A DNA stretch of 64,000 bases, taken from the NCBI RefSeq assembly GCF_001638985.1, contig NW_017265158.1, positions 682,001-746,000 on the forward strand, written 5' to 3'. Source of the DNA: Phycomyces blakesleeanus NRRL 1555(-) (lineage: Eukaryota; Mucoromycota; Mucoromycetes; Mucorales; Phycomycetaceae). Shown here piece by piece: positions 43,902 through 55,851 of this stretch. The notes beneath the pieces were generated by a model. The model had not been told where the DNA came from. It made no database searches and saw only the letters and a list, made by a program, of their open reading frames with translations. Every line of letters begins with the position of its first letter. Within the stretch, counting starts at the first letter, position 1. Both the position numbers and the translations under genes were made by a program.

Positions 43902-45499
43902 TTACTAAGGTATACATTTTGTACTTAAATTGGCATTGATAATATTAACATTGAATATTTTATTTTTGTAGTTTTTTTTTATATATTTTTTATCTCTATT
44001 TATCTTTATATCAATTTTTATCTCAATTGCCAACTTTTTTTATAATCAATATTTTTTGAAACTTTTATGCAATACTCGAATCGGACCACCCAAAAAAAAA
44101 TGGGCCTGTTACACCAATCATCTCTGACATCAGAGATAGATATCTTTTCCTCCAAATCTTGTCCCATCATCTTGTCCGTAAGGATAGCCTTTTTGTAATG
44201 TCAGTTCTGTGTATAGTATCTGAAGATTATGTAACCTAGAGTAATATTGTAACAGTGCTTTAATTTGTAAGAGTACATAGAATACTCTGCAAACTGGGTA
44301 ACAGAAATATTGAATGAATAAATCATTTTTATAAATCTGAAACACCTAGTATCATATAGCAATTGATAAAAAGCTGTGCTTTATACACCACTTCATGCAG
44401 AAAAGGTGTTTACAAGATAGTTTTGTTGTGATCTTGTTGTACATAATCTTTTTTTGCGACAGAGAAGCCAAGAATAATGGACAAGATATATTGTTGATGT
44501 AGATAAAGATCCTTATCGAGCAGCTATAGTAAAGTCATGTTGTGGGTTGGGTAGTCAGGGCTTCTTTTAGTTGAATGACCTTGCGCTCCACTTGACTTGC
44601 AAAGAATTATCACATGGGATTCATGTAGTCCATCTGTTCTTGACATTGGAACAACTTTCTTTACTCAATTTCTCAGGAGTATCTTTGGGCTTCAAAAAAT
44701 AAAATAATGGAACAATAGTTTCCTGAATGAAACATAGGATACACTACGATGAATAAATTTTAATTTACTTTTTCTTCTGGTAAGAGAACTTCAGCTTTCT
44801 TCATAGGGATCTTGGTCTCGTTCATTTAATTTTCGCTGTTTTGTTTTTATTTTATTTTTATTACAAAGCAAACCTTCTACTGTAAAATATTGAATATGAT
44901 TCAACGTAAGAATATACTGAAAAGAAAGAAAATAAGAGAAAAGTGCTCATGAAGTAGATAATCGATTATACTACGCGTCCTATACTTAGGCAATACGTCT
45001 CCATATATGGTAGCACGGTTTTAAGATCCGTCAATTTTATCACTGGTGTCAATGTGGTCACATTTTTTACCTTCCTGTTTTTCTTACAGACCGGTATTCT
45101 TGTAAGTTAAGTTTTATATATAAAGCTCTATTTTTCCAAGAGATTTGTTATAATGTGTTTACTGTATACTTCTATAAGTAATAAAGTAAGAAGAAGAAGA
45201 AAAGATTTGATATCCTTTTAAGAAGATTTTTACCTTTGGAGTATAGTATTTATTATAACACAGTACCTATATTTGTATTTTTGTAATTGATTATCCACTC
45301 TGTGAGCACCTCCTAGCAGGAACTCCTTTATGTTGTTTAAACTAATTTCGCTTTTTACTCTAAACTTCACCCTTTTGTGTTTCAACTTTCTTTTTCGTTT
45401 GTCCAAAAGAGATAAATACAACATCTGAAAATAAGATTGATTTGCCCGAGAAAAAAAAACTAACTTCTTCTCAATCTCAAAGTAGAAACACTAATAAAA
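43902..45499. other. Intergenic region between the repeat zone and the gene block
   Basis: AT-rich; no gene or element recognised. Long plus- and minus-strand frames are short, Phe/Lys/Leu-rich and without family patterns. Confidence 0.5.
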
Positions 45500-45700
45500 A
45501 GAGCCAATCATATACGTGAGATAAAATGATCTTCCGTTCTATTGTTTAGAATGATTGGCTCCCTACGATTGGCTCCGTCTATGTGACGTAAGCAAAAGCT
45601 GGCCCATAACTGTGGTGCGGGTATTCTTTGGCGGTATAAATACTGCTCTCCTTGTTCCGCTTTCCAACTCTTTTCTCAAGGTGAGCCTCAAAGCAATTGA
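45500..45700 (+). promoter_or_regulatory. Probable promoter of TOA1
   Basis: A compact cluster: CCAAT at 45,504, inverted CCAAT (ATTGG) at 45,554 and 45,568, a CRE-like TGACGTAA at 45,584 and TATAAATA at 45,635. The ATG is at 46,001, over 350 bases beyond the TATA box. A donor-like AAG/GTGAGC at about 45,679 and a CAG near 45,934 suggest a 5' UTR intron. The GC content rises here relative to flanks. Confidence 0.55.
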
Positions 45701-46000
45701 TCATTAGTACTTTTGAGCTATTATTACTCTTAGTTGCCTTTTTTTATCAATATTTGCTTCTGTTTCTCTATGTGATATTCAATTGGCTCCTATCGAGGTT
45801 TTGGAAATCAGTACATTTTACTGTGATGACGAATAAAAAAAAACAGAATCACATAACTGACAATTTGCATCACATATATCTTCCTTGAAATTAATTTACA
45901 TTTGTTACATTACATGCCATAAAAAATCGCAGGATTTATTTTTCTTAGTATTATTAATTACTCATTGCGACGCCCCTACTGTCTCTACTGAACCTCTACA

Positions 46001-47632
46001 ATGTCTAATGCTATTGTGGTAAGAATAATAATTATCAATCAAAATATAATGAAATATGAGTTTGACAGTATTTTGATAGTCAAATGTCTACCGCTATGTG
46101 ATTGACGATGTGATCAACCAAGTGCGTGGAGAGTTTGAAGACATGGGCATTGATGAAGCTGTACTGCAGGAATTGCAGCGGGTAAGTTGTCCGCTTCATT
46201 TAGATTAATAATTATCTAAACCACCTATTGTAGTCATGGGAGACAAAGGTGGCTCGATCTAGAGTAGCAAACTTTGGATTTAGTGATGAAACTTACTTGG
46301 ACGAAGATGGAGATGACCACAATGGAGCTGGATTAAGCACGGGAGGAGATAATCTAAATGGGATGCAATTCGCTTCTGCAAATGGCTCTGATGTAAGCAC
46401 TTTATTATAAAACCGTATTTTAGATCTGACATATATACATTTAGCAATATACACCAAATACTACAGCAAATATGGGGACTTTGTCAACCACTGGTGCTGG
46501 TATGAGGGCCGCAGATTTTTCTGCTCCAAATACAAATCAAAATTTTAGTCTTCCACAGCGAGCAGCTCCCGGATCAAATGGGCCAACACAACCAGCTCAG
46601 TACAATACTGGAAATGGTGCCTTCCGGTTAATGCAGCCTATGGGTCAACAACCTCAGCAACAGCAACAACCGCAACAACCACAACAACCACAACAACCAC
46701 AACAACCACAACAACCCCAGCAACCGCAACAAACACAACATGTATTACAGCAACAACAGCAAGCACTTCAGCAACATGCATTGCAGCAACAGGCACAGCA
46801 ACAGGCACAGCAACAGGCACAGCAACAGGCACAGCAACAGGCACAGCAACAGGCACAGCAACAGGCACAACAACAGCAGCAAACACAACAGCAAACACAA
46901 CAGCAAACACAACAGCAAACACAACAACAAGCACAGCAGCAGGCACAGCAGCAACAAACTTCTGCACAGACACAAAGCCGCCAATCGAGGCCAGATTTGC
47001 AATTACCTGGTGGAGCAAGACCAAATCTTCCTCAAAATGATGGTTCAAACGATGATTCAATGACCACAGAGGTAGACAAACGATATATTGTATTGCACTA
47101 CATTATACTATAAGCTTAATACTAATATACTTTTATATATAGCAAATTGATGCTCATATCCATGACATCATCGAACAAAATAGTGTAGAAGAGCTTGAAT
47201 TATCTTTTTCAGCAAAAACTGAATCCGGAAAGCCGTTATCTCTCAATACGTTGCCAGAAAGTATGCAGATAATGATGCGCGAGGCTCGGGAAAGGGCCAT
47301 TAAAGCAGGTTCTTTACGTTCTAAGTCTCGTATTGGCCAGCTTGACGGCGAAGCCGAAGATGTAAGTTTGATCGTTTGACTTATAACGTTTTAATAACCA
47401 TACTGTGCTTCTTGAATAGGATGAGAATGACATAAACTCGGACCTCGATGATACAGATGAAGAGGCTGAGGATGGCGAAGGAGGGGAAGAAATCGAACAT
47501 ATTATCCTGTGTCTTTATGATAAGGTAACCCGCACAAAGAACAAATGGAAGTGCGTTTTGAAGGACGGCATCATGCTGGTGAATGGCCGTGATTATCTTT
47601 TCCATCGCGCAACTGGTGACTTTGAATGGTAA
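46001..47632 (+). CDS. TOA1: TFIIA large subunit (alpha/beta), 6 exons, 445 aa
   Basis: This general transcription factor stabilises TBP on the TATA box in the nucleus. Exons: 46,001-46,018; 46,080-46,181; 46,234-46,392; 46,445-47,071; 47,143-47,361; 47,420-47,632 (446 codons in all). Exon 1 codes only MSNAIV. Residues 7-45 are the conserved four-helix N-terminus (VYRYVIDDVINQVRGEFEDM; DEAVLQELQRSW). The C-terminal beta-barrel reads IILCLYDKVTRTKNKWKC, LKDGIMLVNGRDYLFHRATG and ends DFEW, preceded by an acidic tract. The non-conserved middle is a long Gln-rich linker from CAA/CAG repeats (46,653-46,966). It is longer than yeast TOA1 (286 aa) because of this linker. Confidence 0.96.
46653..46966 (+). 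repeat. Coding Gln-rich microsatellite/minisatellite in TOA1
   Basis: Three sub-arrays follow each other: CAACCACAA units (Gln-Pro), a 12-bp unit CAACAGGCACAG repeated about seven times (Gln-Gln-Ala-Gln), and CAGCAAACACAA units (Gln-Thr). All preserve the frame. Confidence 0.9.
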
Positions 47633-48704
47633 TACATAAAGGTCTTGTACTGTATTTTTCGCAATGATTTGCACTATTTAAAATAAAATTTACGTTAAGA
47701 ATATGATTTTCTGTATATATATATGTGTGTGTGTGTGTTAACTTGCACTTGTTTATAATACTATTTATTTGTATTAATGAGCTTGGTCATTTCGAGATAT
47801 TACTGTGTTTCTACTTGAGATTGAGACGATGTTAGTTTTTTTCTGGACGAATAGGTGCTCGCCACCACCAGTAAATATATCGATATCGAAAATTTAATGT
47901 CATCTCAAATATCCCAAAAGGACTATAACCTGCTTTTAATTCTTGTCTCGTTTTGGAAGAGTAAAAATAAATACTAAAATAACTAATTTTTCTCCTCGTA
48001 GTCATTTTTTTTAAATATTAAACCCAAAAAAAGAGTGACGGTAGTTTAGATTTCCTTTTTGCGACCTTGATTATTTTGAGTAGTTGTATTTTGTAACTTG
48101 AAAATCGTCGACATCCCTTTCCTTTTTAAAAAATTGTTCTTTTTTGGGATCCTGATTATTTTGAGGGGCATGATAGATTGGGAACAAAAAACAGTGCTTA
48201 AATCTTCGAAATTGAAAATTTTCCGGGTGGTGGCGAACATCTCTTCCATACATAATATTTGACATAATCTGAAATCCCATAAATTGTACTTGCCCAAAAG
48301 TAAGGTTAATAGGTTAATGTTTGGCATGTTATTTGCTATAAAAGTTACTAACACGCAACTAAGTTGCGCACGGGGCTCTAAACGCTGCCATTTCCTACAG
48401 TGTAATTAGACAAGGCGTTATCTAGTAAAAAATTGAATTTTATATCCATTTTCAATGTAAACGGCTATTTAATTTTCAATAATTGATATATATTTTTCTT
48501 GGTTGATGCGATTTAATGGACAAGTGAAGTGGAAAGTTAGAAAATCCTCAAATTTGGCTTTTTTTCCATAGTGTGACCCTGAGAGCCGTGACTTGTTTTT
48601 TATATGGGGAAGTACTGTTGCCGATCAATCTTTCTGTCTGAATTTCAGTGCAAAATTGTAGTGATTTCTTCAAACAATCTAAGCTTCCTTGTCAAGTCTA
48701 GATA
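47633..48704. other. Intergenic region with TG repeat and a possible small inverted-repeat element
   Basis: A (TA)n(TG)n tract lies at about 47,715-47,739. Bases about 47,850-48,240 are bounded by CTCGCCACCACC and GGTGGTGGCGAAC in inverted orientation and contain a repeated block, CTGATTATTTTGAG-like at 48,065 and 48,150. It could be a MITE of about 400 bp. The last 200 bases should contain the EAF3 promoter. Confidence 0.4.
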
Positions 48705-50046
48705 ATGACTGAAGTTGAGGCTGCTACCGAAAAACGACTTCAGTTTGAAGACAACGAAAGGGTTCTGTGTTATCATGGACCTCTTTTATACGAAGCAAAA
48801 GTAAGATAAGCATATTCTGAGAACAGCTCTCATACTCAATATGTCCAGGTTCTAGACAAACAATGGATGGAAGAAGGGACTGAACATCCAGGTCCTCATT
48901 ACTTGATTCATTATAAAGGCTGGAAACAAACGTAAATACATATATGTGTATATATTCTTCTTTGTTGATTTCTCATTCTTAGCTTAGCTGGGATGAATGG
49001 GTACCTGAAACACGCGTAGTTCGATGGAATGAGCCGAACTTAAAGATGCAACGTCAACTTAAAGATCTATATAATGTCCATAAGACTTCCCGCGGATCGT
49101 CCGCATCGGCAAGCGATTCATCAGGCCCTGAACCCTACAAAGGACAAAAACGTAGCCGAGGATCAAGCTTAGAAAAAGTGAGCTCTAAAATCGAAAAAGT
49201 CTGATAATTATGTGACGCATACGAATCTCAGACCTTATATGATTTTATTAGGAAGAGGATTATTTGAATAAGCCAGAAGTCAGACTTGATATTCCAGATA
49301 CTCTTAAAGGCCAATTGGTAGATGATTGGGAGAATGTGACTAAGAATCAACAGGTAAGATCTAATTATTGTAAAATGAGTGTATCTGACTTGCGCTAAAA
49401 AGTTTTATTGTTATTTTCATTTTTTTAGCTGGTTACTTTACCAAGGAACCCAACCATAAATGAAATACTGGAAAGTTACAGAATATACAAAAAAGAAAAG
49501 AGAAGTGGCCGAGAGATGTAAGAGAAAATATCAGTCCTAGTTATACCTGATCTCATATATTTTGAGTTAGAACTGAGGATTTATTGGAGGAAGTAATGCA
49601 GGGTATTCGTACATACTTTAATAAAGCATTGGGAAATATGCTTTTATATCGTTTCGAACGTCATCAGTATGCCGAGACTCGCAAGACCTACCCACAAAAG
49701 GAGATGGTTGATATTTATGGCGCAGAGCATTTATTGCGATTGTTTGGTATATTGGACCTAATGTGATAATGTATATGTTGTGGATGTTGATTATATATAT
49801 ATGTGTGTATATTAGTACAAATGCCTACACTTATTGCGCACACAGACATGGATTCAAACGGTGTAATAGTGCTTACCGAATGTTTGGCTGATATCTTAAA
49901 GCAAGTATTCGAATTGAGAAATAAAATGAAATTAATATTGACGTATAATTATTCATAGATTTATGCAAAAAAACCAAAAACATATATTTATGAGCCAGTA
50001 TGAGAACGCAAGCCCTGATTATGTACTACTCACCAACAACAGCTAG
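48705..50046 (+). CDS. EAF3: EAF3/MRG15-type chromodomain protein, 8 exons, 302 aa
   Basis: Subunit of NuA4 acetyltransferase and Rpd3S-type deacetylase complexes; reads methylated H3K36. Exons: 48,705-48,800; 48,849-48,931; 48,988-49,177; 49,252-49,353; 49,429-49,517; 49,571-49,746; 49,816-49,900; 49,959-50,046 (303 codons). The chromo-barrel domain (residues about 15-75) has [34 protein letters not shown] Ser/basic linker is followed by the MRG domain: [55 protein letters not shown], ending [11 protein letters not shown] and VLLTNNS. Intron 7 starts with GC (GCAAGT, 49,901). Reading past exon 6 without splicing would stop early, so the last two exons are needed to complete the MRG domain. 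Confidence 0.95.
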
Positions 50047-50968
50047 CCTGTTGGTAAACAGCACGAAATATCGGGTAGATATTTTTAACTTATATCTCCC
50101 TCCTAATTTTTTTTCATTTATTGTGCTTATCTTGTTGAAATCCATAGCCATTTTTTGTATGTATATCACTCTTTCACTCTTTGTCTCTTGCATTATATAA
50201 ACACTCCTTTACGATAGTTTAATAATAAAATATCTTGAGCTCTACGTAAAGCAAGAGAATCGTTATCATCAGAGTGAATCAAATAGGCTGTTGATACAGC
50301 TATTATAAGCTTTGTGTTATATAACCCATCTTACTAACACGGGTTTTCAATGACATGTTTTTTTTGCCATACTCTTCTTACCTGTCTTGGTTTAACCAAT
50401 ACAATTATTAATGTCTTTATAATCAATAAAACACCGTTAATATTTTGATGTACAATTATTTATTAGATTATTGAAACGTTAATGTAATTTTTTGAGATCG
50501 ATATTGGAATCGAGTTGCCTGTTTTTAGCCTATTTGTTTGTTTGTTTGTTTGTTTGTTTGTTTTGTGTAATATAAAAGTTTCATCAATGTATAGAAATAG
50601 GAGTGAGAATATCAGTATGAAACGAAACTTATTTAAACTGAATATTTCAGCTTACAAACCTGCTTTTCTCCTCAATCATATGCAATAGAAGGCCAGGATT
50701 TCTAAAGCGATACACACACACATACATACATGTATATACATATATATATCAAGTCTTTAGCTCACAAATACAGTTGTAGCTTAAATAATTTATGCTTGTT
50801 ATTTGGCACAAAAGTGTAAGCGTGTACATGTGTAACGTACTTGCACAAAAAAAGGTCAATTCAAATATGTATTCTGTGAGTTTTTTTTAAGACAAGGTAG
50901 GGCATATACTTTAACCGTGGCTTGTATTCTTTTTCTGCTTGTTCTTTATTCATATTGGCCAACTTACA
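50047..50968. other. Intergenic region with simple repeats
   Basis: (TTTG)8 at 50,533-50,564 and an ACAC/ATAC/ATAT tract at about 50,713-50,748. No gene. The last 100 bases should hold the hydrolase promoter. Confidence 0.6.
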
Positions 50969-52175
50969 ATGCAATCCCTCAACTCGTTCTGCACACCTCT
51001 TCGCGCAGTATGGACTGTGAACAATGAGCCTACCGAGACATTGTGGTGGCCAGTCAAAGAATCATCAAAAAATAGCTACAAGATTGTCTTATTCTTTATA
51101 CCTGGTAATCCAGGCTTAGTAGAATATTATACCCGATTCTTGGAAGATATTTATCAAACAACAGAATCGAAACTAGAAATTTATGGTGGTAATTAAAAAG
51201 CTTAAGGATTAACAATGACGCACATTATAACTGTTCCACTTGTTAGTATCTCATCTCGGGCATTCTGTTGGTCATCATAGCGAGATTCCCAATAAAGTAA
51301 AAAAAGACGAGCCTTATTCTCTTCAGGAACAGATAGATCACAAGATAGCATGTTTTGATGAATTGTGTGCCAATAAGCCTCCGAACACACATTACATACT
51401 TATGGGACATTCAATGGGTTCTTATGTATGCGCTGAAGTACTGAAGGCCCGACAGACAGCAAATATTGGTCGCCTTATCGCTCTTTTTCCAACTCTTCGT
51501 GAGATTGCTCTCACACCCAATGGTGTGGCTATGACTGTAAATGACAATTCTTTATTTCGCAAATAATGTGTTTGGTGCTCAAAAGTATTGACCGAAATGG
51601 TTAAATTTTAGCGTCTATTATCCTCCATTCCGTTGGGCCTCATTTCCAATGCTGCTTCACTGGCATCTTATATCCCTTCTCCTATACGCCAGGCAATTAC
51701 TGGACTTGTAACTGGCCAAACAGAGCCATGTGTACGCGTCACAGCCCATCAGTTAATGAATGGGTCCGTGGTCAAGAATGTAATCCACATGGCCGTTCAG
51801 GAGATGGAAACCATCAAGGCTCTTGATCATGATTTTTATGACTCGCATGTAGATAAGTTTATTATCTATTACTCTAAAAACGATCAATGGGCACCTGAAG
51901 ACCATTTTGAGTATATGAAAGAGAAATTTCCAAAAGGTATACCATAGGATAGAAAATATAAGACTCTAAAGGCTAATGTGAAAATACAGCGCAAATTCAT
52001 CTCTGTCCAGAGAATTTGCCTCATGCTTTTATACTAGGTATGTAATTTTATATTAAGGCATATTTTTTGGTATACATAGCTAAGTATTCTATTTGTTGTT
52101 GTTGTTCCAGAGTCTGGCCATTCACAGTATATGGCTAAGAAGGTAGTTACATGGATTGACGAGTATAGTGAATAA
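50969..52175 (+). CDS. LDAH: Lipid-droplet-associated serine hydrolase (LDAH family), 5 exons, 315 aa
   Basis: An alpha/beta hydrolase of lipid droplets and sterol-ester metabolism. Exons: 50,969-51,188; 51,247-51,536; 51,612-51,936; 51,990-52,037; 52,111-52,175 (316 codons). Motifs: oxyanion region VLFFIPGNPGLVEYY, nucleophile elbow YILMGHSMGSYVCAE (GHSMG, Ser), probable acid Asp in YYSKNDQWAPEDH, and the His in FILESGHSQYM. The HPGNPG-like start and the late Asp/His order are those of the LDAH/C2orf43/YPR147C family. The length agrees with the human protein (about 325 aa). The start at MQSLNSFC is the first ATG after an upstream stop and short of any signal peptide. Confidence 0.92.
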
Positions 52176-52579
52176 GCAAAAAAAGGTTATATATAAGCTG
52201 AGCAAAATGCGACCAGAAAAAAAGATAATGATCACGTATACCTTGTAAAGAGCTGGAGGGGTGTTGTTGGGACAACTCTTTCAAATCAGTACCTCAATAT
52301 CTAAACTTATAAAATGACTTTTATCTATTAAAAAATACGTAACAATTATGATGCTCTATACTTTATTTTAATTCTTCTATTTATTTTACAGTGTCTTTTA
52401 TAATAGTTTAATAATAACCTGTCTTCAAAAATCCATTCGAATGCGCACGAGCCATAACTTCCTTTTTTTTTTGAAAGTCAAATGAATTGCATTATGTGAA
52501 ACATCTTAGTGACAACGTTTCCTCTTATGCAGTGGCTTATACGCTTACCAAGCTTGGATTTTTTTCAGCGATCTGATCA
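52176..52579. promoter_or_regulatory. Intergenic region, presumed RRP3 promoter
   Basis: About 400 bases between co-directional genes; T-rich tract near 52,462-52,472. No clear TATA box. Confidence 0.35.
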
Positions 52580-54255
52580 ATGATTGAGTTACCAACCATG
52601 TCAGTCATTCCAACAAAACCAAATGTTGATATTGAAGCTCTTGCTTTAAAGAAGGCCGAGGAAATATCTTTTGCTGATCTTGTAATAATTTATACGATTA
52701 ACTTCTGTACTTTAGTTTTCTTTTAAGATTTTATTAACTTTATGTCGTGTAGGGTGTCTCGAAAGAATTGTGTGAGGCATGCGAAAAATTGAACTTTAAG
52801 CATCCCACAGAAATCCAGAAAGAATCAATTCCATGGGCATTAGAAGGCCGAGACATTATTGGTCTCGCTCAAACAGGTTCTGGTAAGACGGCTGCTTTTG
52901 CATTGCCCATTATCCAGAAGCTGTGGGATAGTCCTAAGGCAGAAGCTTTTTTTGCATGTGTCATGGCACCAACAAGGTAAATGAATTTTCCTTAAGTGAT
53001 CATGAAAATAAATAGAGGGTATACTAAACAAGCAATAAAAACCATTAAATAATAATTAATAGAGAGTTAGCTTACCAAATCGCCGAAACCTTTGAATCAT
53101 TGGGATCTGTCATTGGTGTCCGTTGCGCAGTTATTGTCGGTGGTATGGATATGATGGCACAATCCATTGCCTTGTCAAAAAGACCCCATATCCTTGTATG
53201 CACACCAGGTCGTCTGCAAGATCATCTTGAAAACACAAAGGGTTTCAGTTTACGTACTCTTAAATATCTGGTTATGGACGAAGCCGATAGATTGCTTGAT
53301 ATGGATTTCGGGCCTAAAATTGATCAGATCTTGAAGGCCATTCCACGAGAGAGAAACACTTTCCTCTTCTCTGCTACGATGACAACAAAAGTTGCTAAGC
53401 TACAGCGTGCAAGTTTATCAAAGCCTGTCAAGGTCGAGGTAGCCACAAAGTAAGTAAATTATATCGGATGTGAAACGTGTATAATGCATTTGCTCATTTT
53501 TACTCTCATTCTTCTTAAAAAAAATAAGGTACTCCACAGTAAAAACCTTGCTACAGTACTATCTCTTCTTCCCTCTTAAGTTCAAGGATTGCTACATGGT
53601 GTATCTTCTCAACGAGTTCGCCGGAAATTCTACGATCATCTTTACTCGTACATGTAGTGATACACAAAGAATTGCAATCATGCTTAGAAACCTTGGTTTT
53701 GGGGCAATTCCTTTGCATGGACAACTGGCTCAGGCTAAGCGTCTTGGTTCTCTGAACAAATTTAAAGCCGGTACTCGTAATATTCTTGTTGCTACTGATG
53801 TAGCAAGCAGGTAAATAACAATTATATGGAGTATATGTATATAAATTAGTTAAGATTTAACATTTGTTTTTAGAGGTCTTGATATTCCTCTTGTAGATGT
53901 GGTGATCAACTATGATGTCCCACAGTCATCTAAAGATTATATCCATCGCGTTGGTCGTACAGCAAGAGCCGGTAGATCCGGAAAATCTGTTACCTTTGTT
54001 ACCCAATACGATGTCGAGCTGATTCAGCGTGTAGAAAAAGATCTTGAGCGCAAGTTGGATCCTTTCCCTCTTGAGAAAGACGCTGTCATGATGTTACAGG
54101 AGCGTGTCAATGACGCTCAGCGTATTGCCACCCTGGAAATGAAAGAGCATGCACACAAAAAGGGATCAAAGCGCGGAAGAGATGATGATGATGATAAGGA
54201 AGAGAAGAAAGAGCGGTCCAATGTACCAAAGAAGAAGTTTGTAAAGCGCAGCTAG
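52580..54255 (+). CDS. RRP3: DEAD-box RNA helicase RRP3/DDX47, 5 exons, 458 aa
   Basis: A nucleolar ATP-dependent helicase needed for 18S rRNA maturation. Exons: 52,580-52,681; 52,753-52,976; 53,063-53,449; 53,529-53,810; 53,874-54,255 (459 codons). Motifs in order: F/Q motif ([21 protein letters not shown]), I AQTGSGKT, Ia PTREL, GG, Ib [69 protein letters not shown]. The tail is acidic/basic ([25 protein letters not shown]) and probably a nucleolar signal. There is a second ATG six codons downstream; I chose the first. The closest family is RRP3/DDX47 by the [17 protein letters not shown] and [20 protein letters not shown] segments. Confidence 0.96.
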
Positions 54256-55094
54256 AGAATAAAATGCCTTCCTACACTCTTATTTCCTCAAAATATCAAT
54301 ATTCATATATTTATCTTCACATTTAATACATTCACAAATAACGCATTATACTCCCTCCCCTTCCCTGATTTTTCTATATAATTTATTTATTTTTAAAATG
54401 CATGCATATATATTAGGGTCATTATTCGTGAATAATAGTCGGTAATGAAAATAGAGGCGAAGATTTATTTTGGCCAATAAAATTTATTTGCGAATGATAC
54501 CCTTTTGCTAATAATAAGGAGTAAACAAGAATATCCAATGATTCTTCTTGCATTAGCGTGAACAGAAAATGAGAATATAATTTTTATTTTTAGTGAAACC
54601 AAACATCGAATCATTCCAAATAATCTTATCCCTTCCGTGTAGAAAAAAGTAGCCCAAGGATAATATCAATAGTCCCAGTCTTCGATTACAATATTTTTTA
54701 TATTAATAAATCGTGCTCTATGGAAAATACTCAAAGTCTAACCCATAAAGCGATACTTGACTAATTTTATTCATTAAGTTGATTTAGATTTCACAGCTCT
54801 AATACAGTGCATTACAGGCTTTACAGACCAGTACACTGGAAACAGGAGTGTGATTTTCAAATTCTAAATTCTTCGCTTGACAATTGTTGAACGTCTTTGA
54901 GGTATTGTATTAGTCTATTGTAACAGCGACAAGACCTCCATCTCTCTCTCTCGTTTCTTCAAAACCTTCCATAACATTTCTGTCGCTCCACATCGGTTAT
55001 TCTTTAGGCTCACCAAGTCCTTCACGGATATCCCAGCCCACTTTTGTATGTTTCGATCCTATATATAATTTGTGATTGAGGCTCTATAGGTATC
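54256..55094. other. Intergenic region
   Basis: AT-rich, no gene recognised. A (CT)n tract at about 54,943-54,953. Confidence 0.5.
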
Positions 55095-55442
55095 TCAGGA
55101 TTGTACAAGATCTGGTAGTACATTGACGTTCTTTGTTATTTTTCTGTCATTGACAAGTTGGCACACCGAGTACAAAAACGTCTGTTTGTAAATGGAGTTA
55201 GGTATTGAAATACGAGACGATGCCAAGCAGTAGCTGTTTATGAACATCATTGCCCTGTATATGATATTACGGAAATAATTTGAAGTGATTATGATCTTAT
55301 TTCTTAGTAGCTCTTTGTCTTCATTGTTGACAGCAGTATCCAATTGGAGTTTTGTTGTGAAAGCTTTGTAAGGAAATCCAAGATTGTTTGCAAGCTCCTC
55401 GGACTTTGATGGTATATGATTAGGGCATTCATGAGATCGCAA
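55095..55442 (-). CDS. Hypothetical ORF, possible transposon fragment, 115 aa
   Basis: This minus-strand open frame has hydrophilic start KSEELANNLGFPYKAFTTK and a helical block NEDKELLRNKIIITSNYFRN, IIYRAMMFINSYCLASSRI. The arrangement, a charged helix followed by a Tyr/Phe-rich helix, recalls N-terminal segments of repetitive mucoralean proteins, but I cannot name the family. No neighbours share its strand. It may be a remnant. Confidence 0.3.
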   Translation of the reverse strand: MRSHECPNHIPSKSEELANNLGFPYKAFTTKLQLDTAVNNEDKELLRNKIIITSNYFRNIIYRAMMFINSYCLASSRISIPNSIYKQTFLYSVCQLVNDRKITKNVNVLPDLVQS

Positions 55443-55851
55443 TGTACTGTATTGAAGTGCGACGTCTGTCCTACTTAATTCAAAAGAAATAAAGGATAGA
55501 CGATATATCTCATTGGTCTTTGATCACCAGGCTTTGTAACAAAAGCATGTACACCATAGCTTGTTTAAATGTAAATTATGAATCCCAATTCTAGTCCATT
55601 GCTTCTCTTTTGGAGTCCAGTCTTTATACTTTTACTTTTGCATTGATTCTTCGATAACAATAGAGAGCTGTTTAAAGTTGCCCGGTATCTACGCCCAAAA
55701 AAGGCACTTAAGTTGGAACAATTTTTTTTGAATATATTCTCCGATACACCATACGTGTACCATCATGTTGCGTCAACAATATAGCTTGTGAAAATATTAC
55801 GCATGAGCCTCATTCTCTAACAACTTCTTTATACTCAAATTGATCATCTAA
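55443..55851. other. Spacer between the small ORF and the Harbinger-like gene
   Basis: No gene. A Harbinger 5' terminal repeat and its 3-bp target duplication should be in this stretch, but none was recognised. Confidence 0.4.

Noticed and set aside
46638..47060. Val/Ala-rich and Leu/Cys-rich minus-strand frames over the TOA1 repeat
   Set aside because: Shadow translations of the CAA/CAG repeats; the plus frame is the conserved TFIIA.
49584..49766. EAF3 ending at 49,766
   Set aside because: Reads through a donor; splicing to 49,816 and 49,959 completes the MRG domain.
51202..51390. Minus-strand frame over the hydrolase exon
   Set aside because: Shadow of the conserved plus-strand hydrolase.
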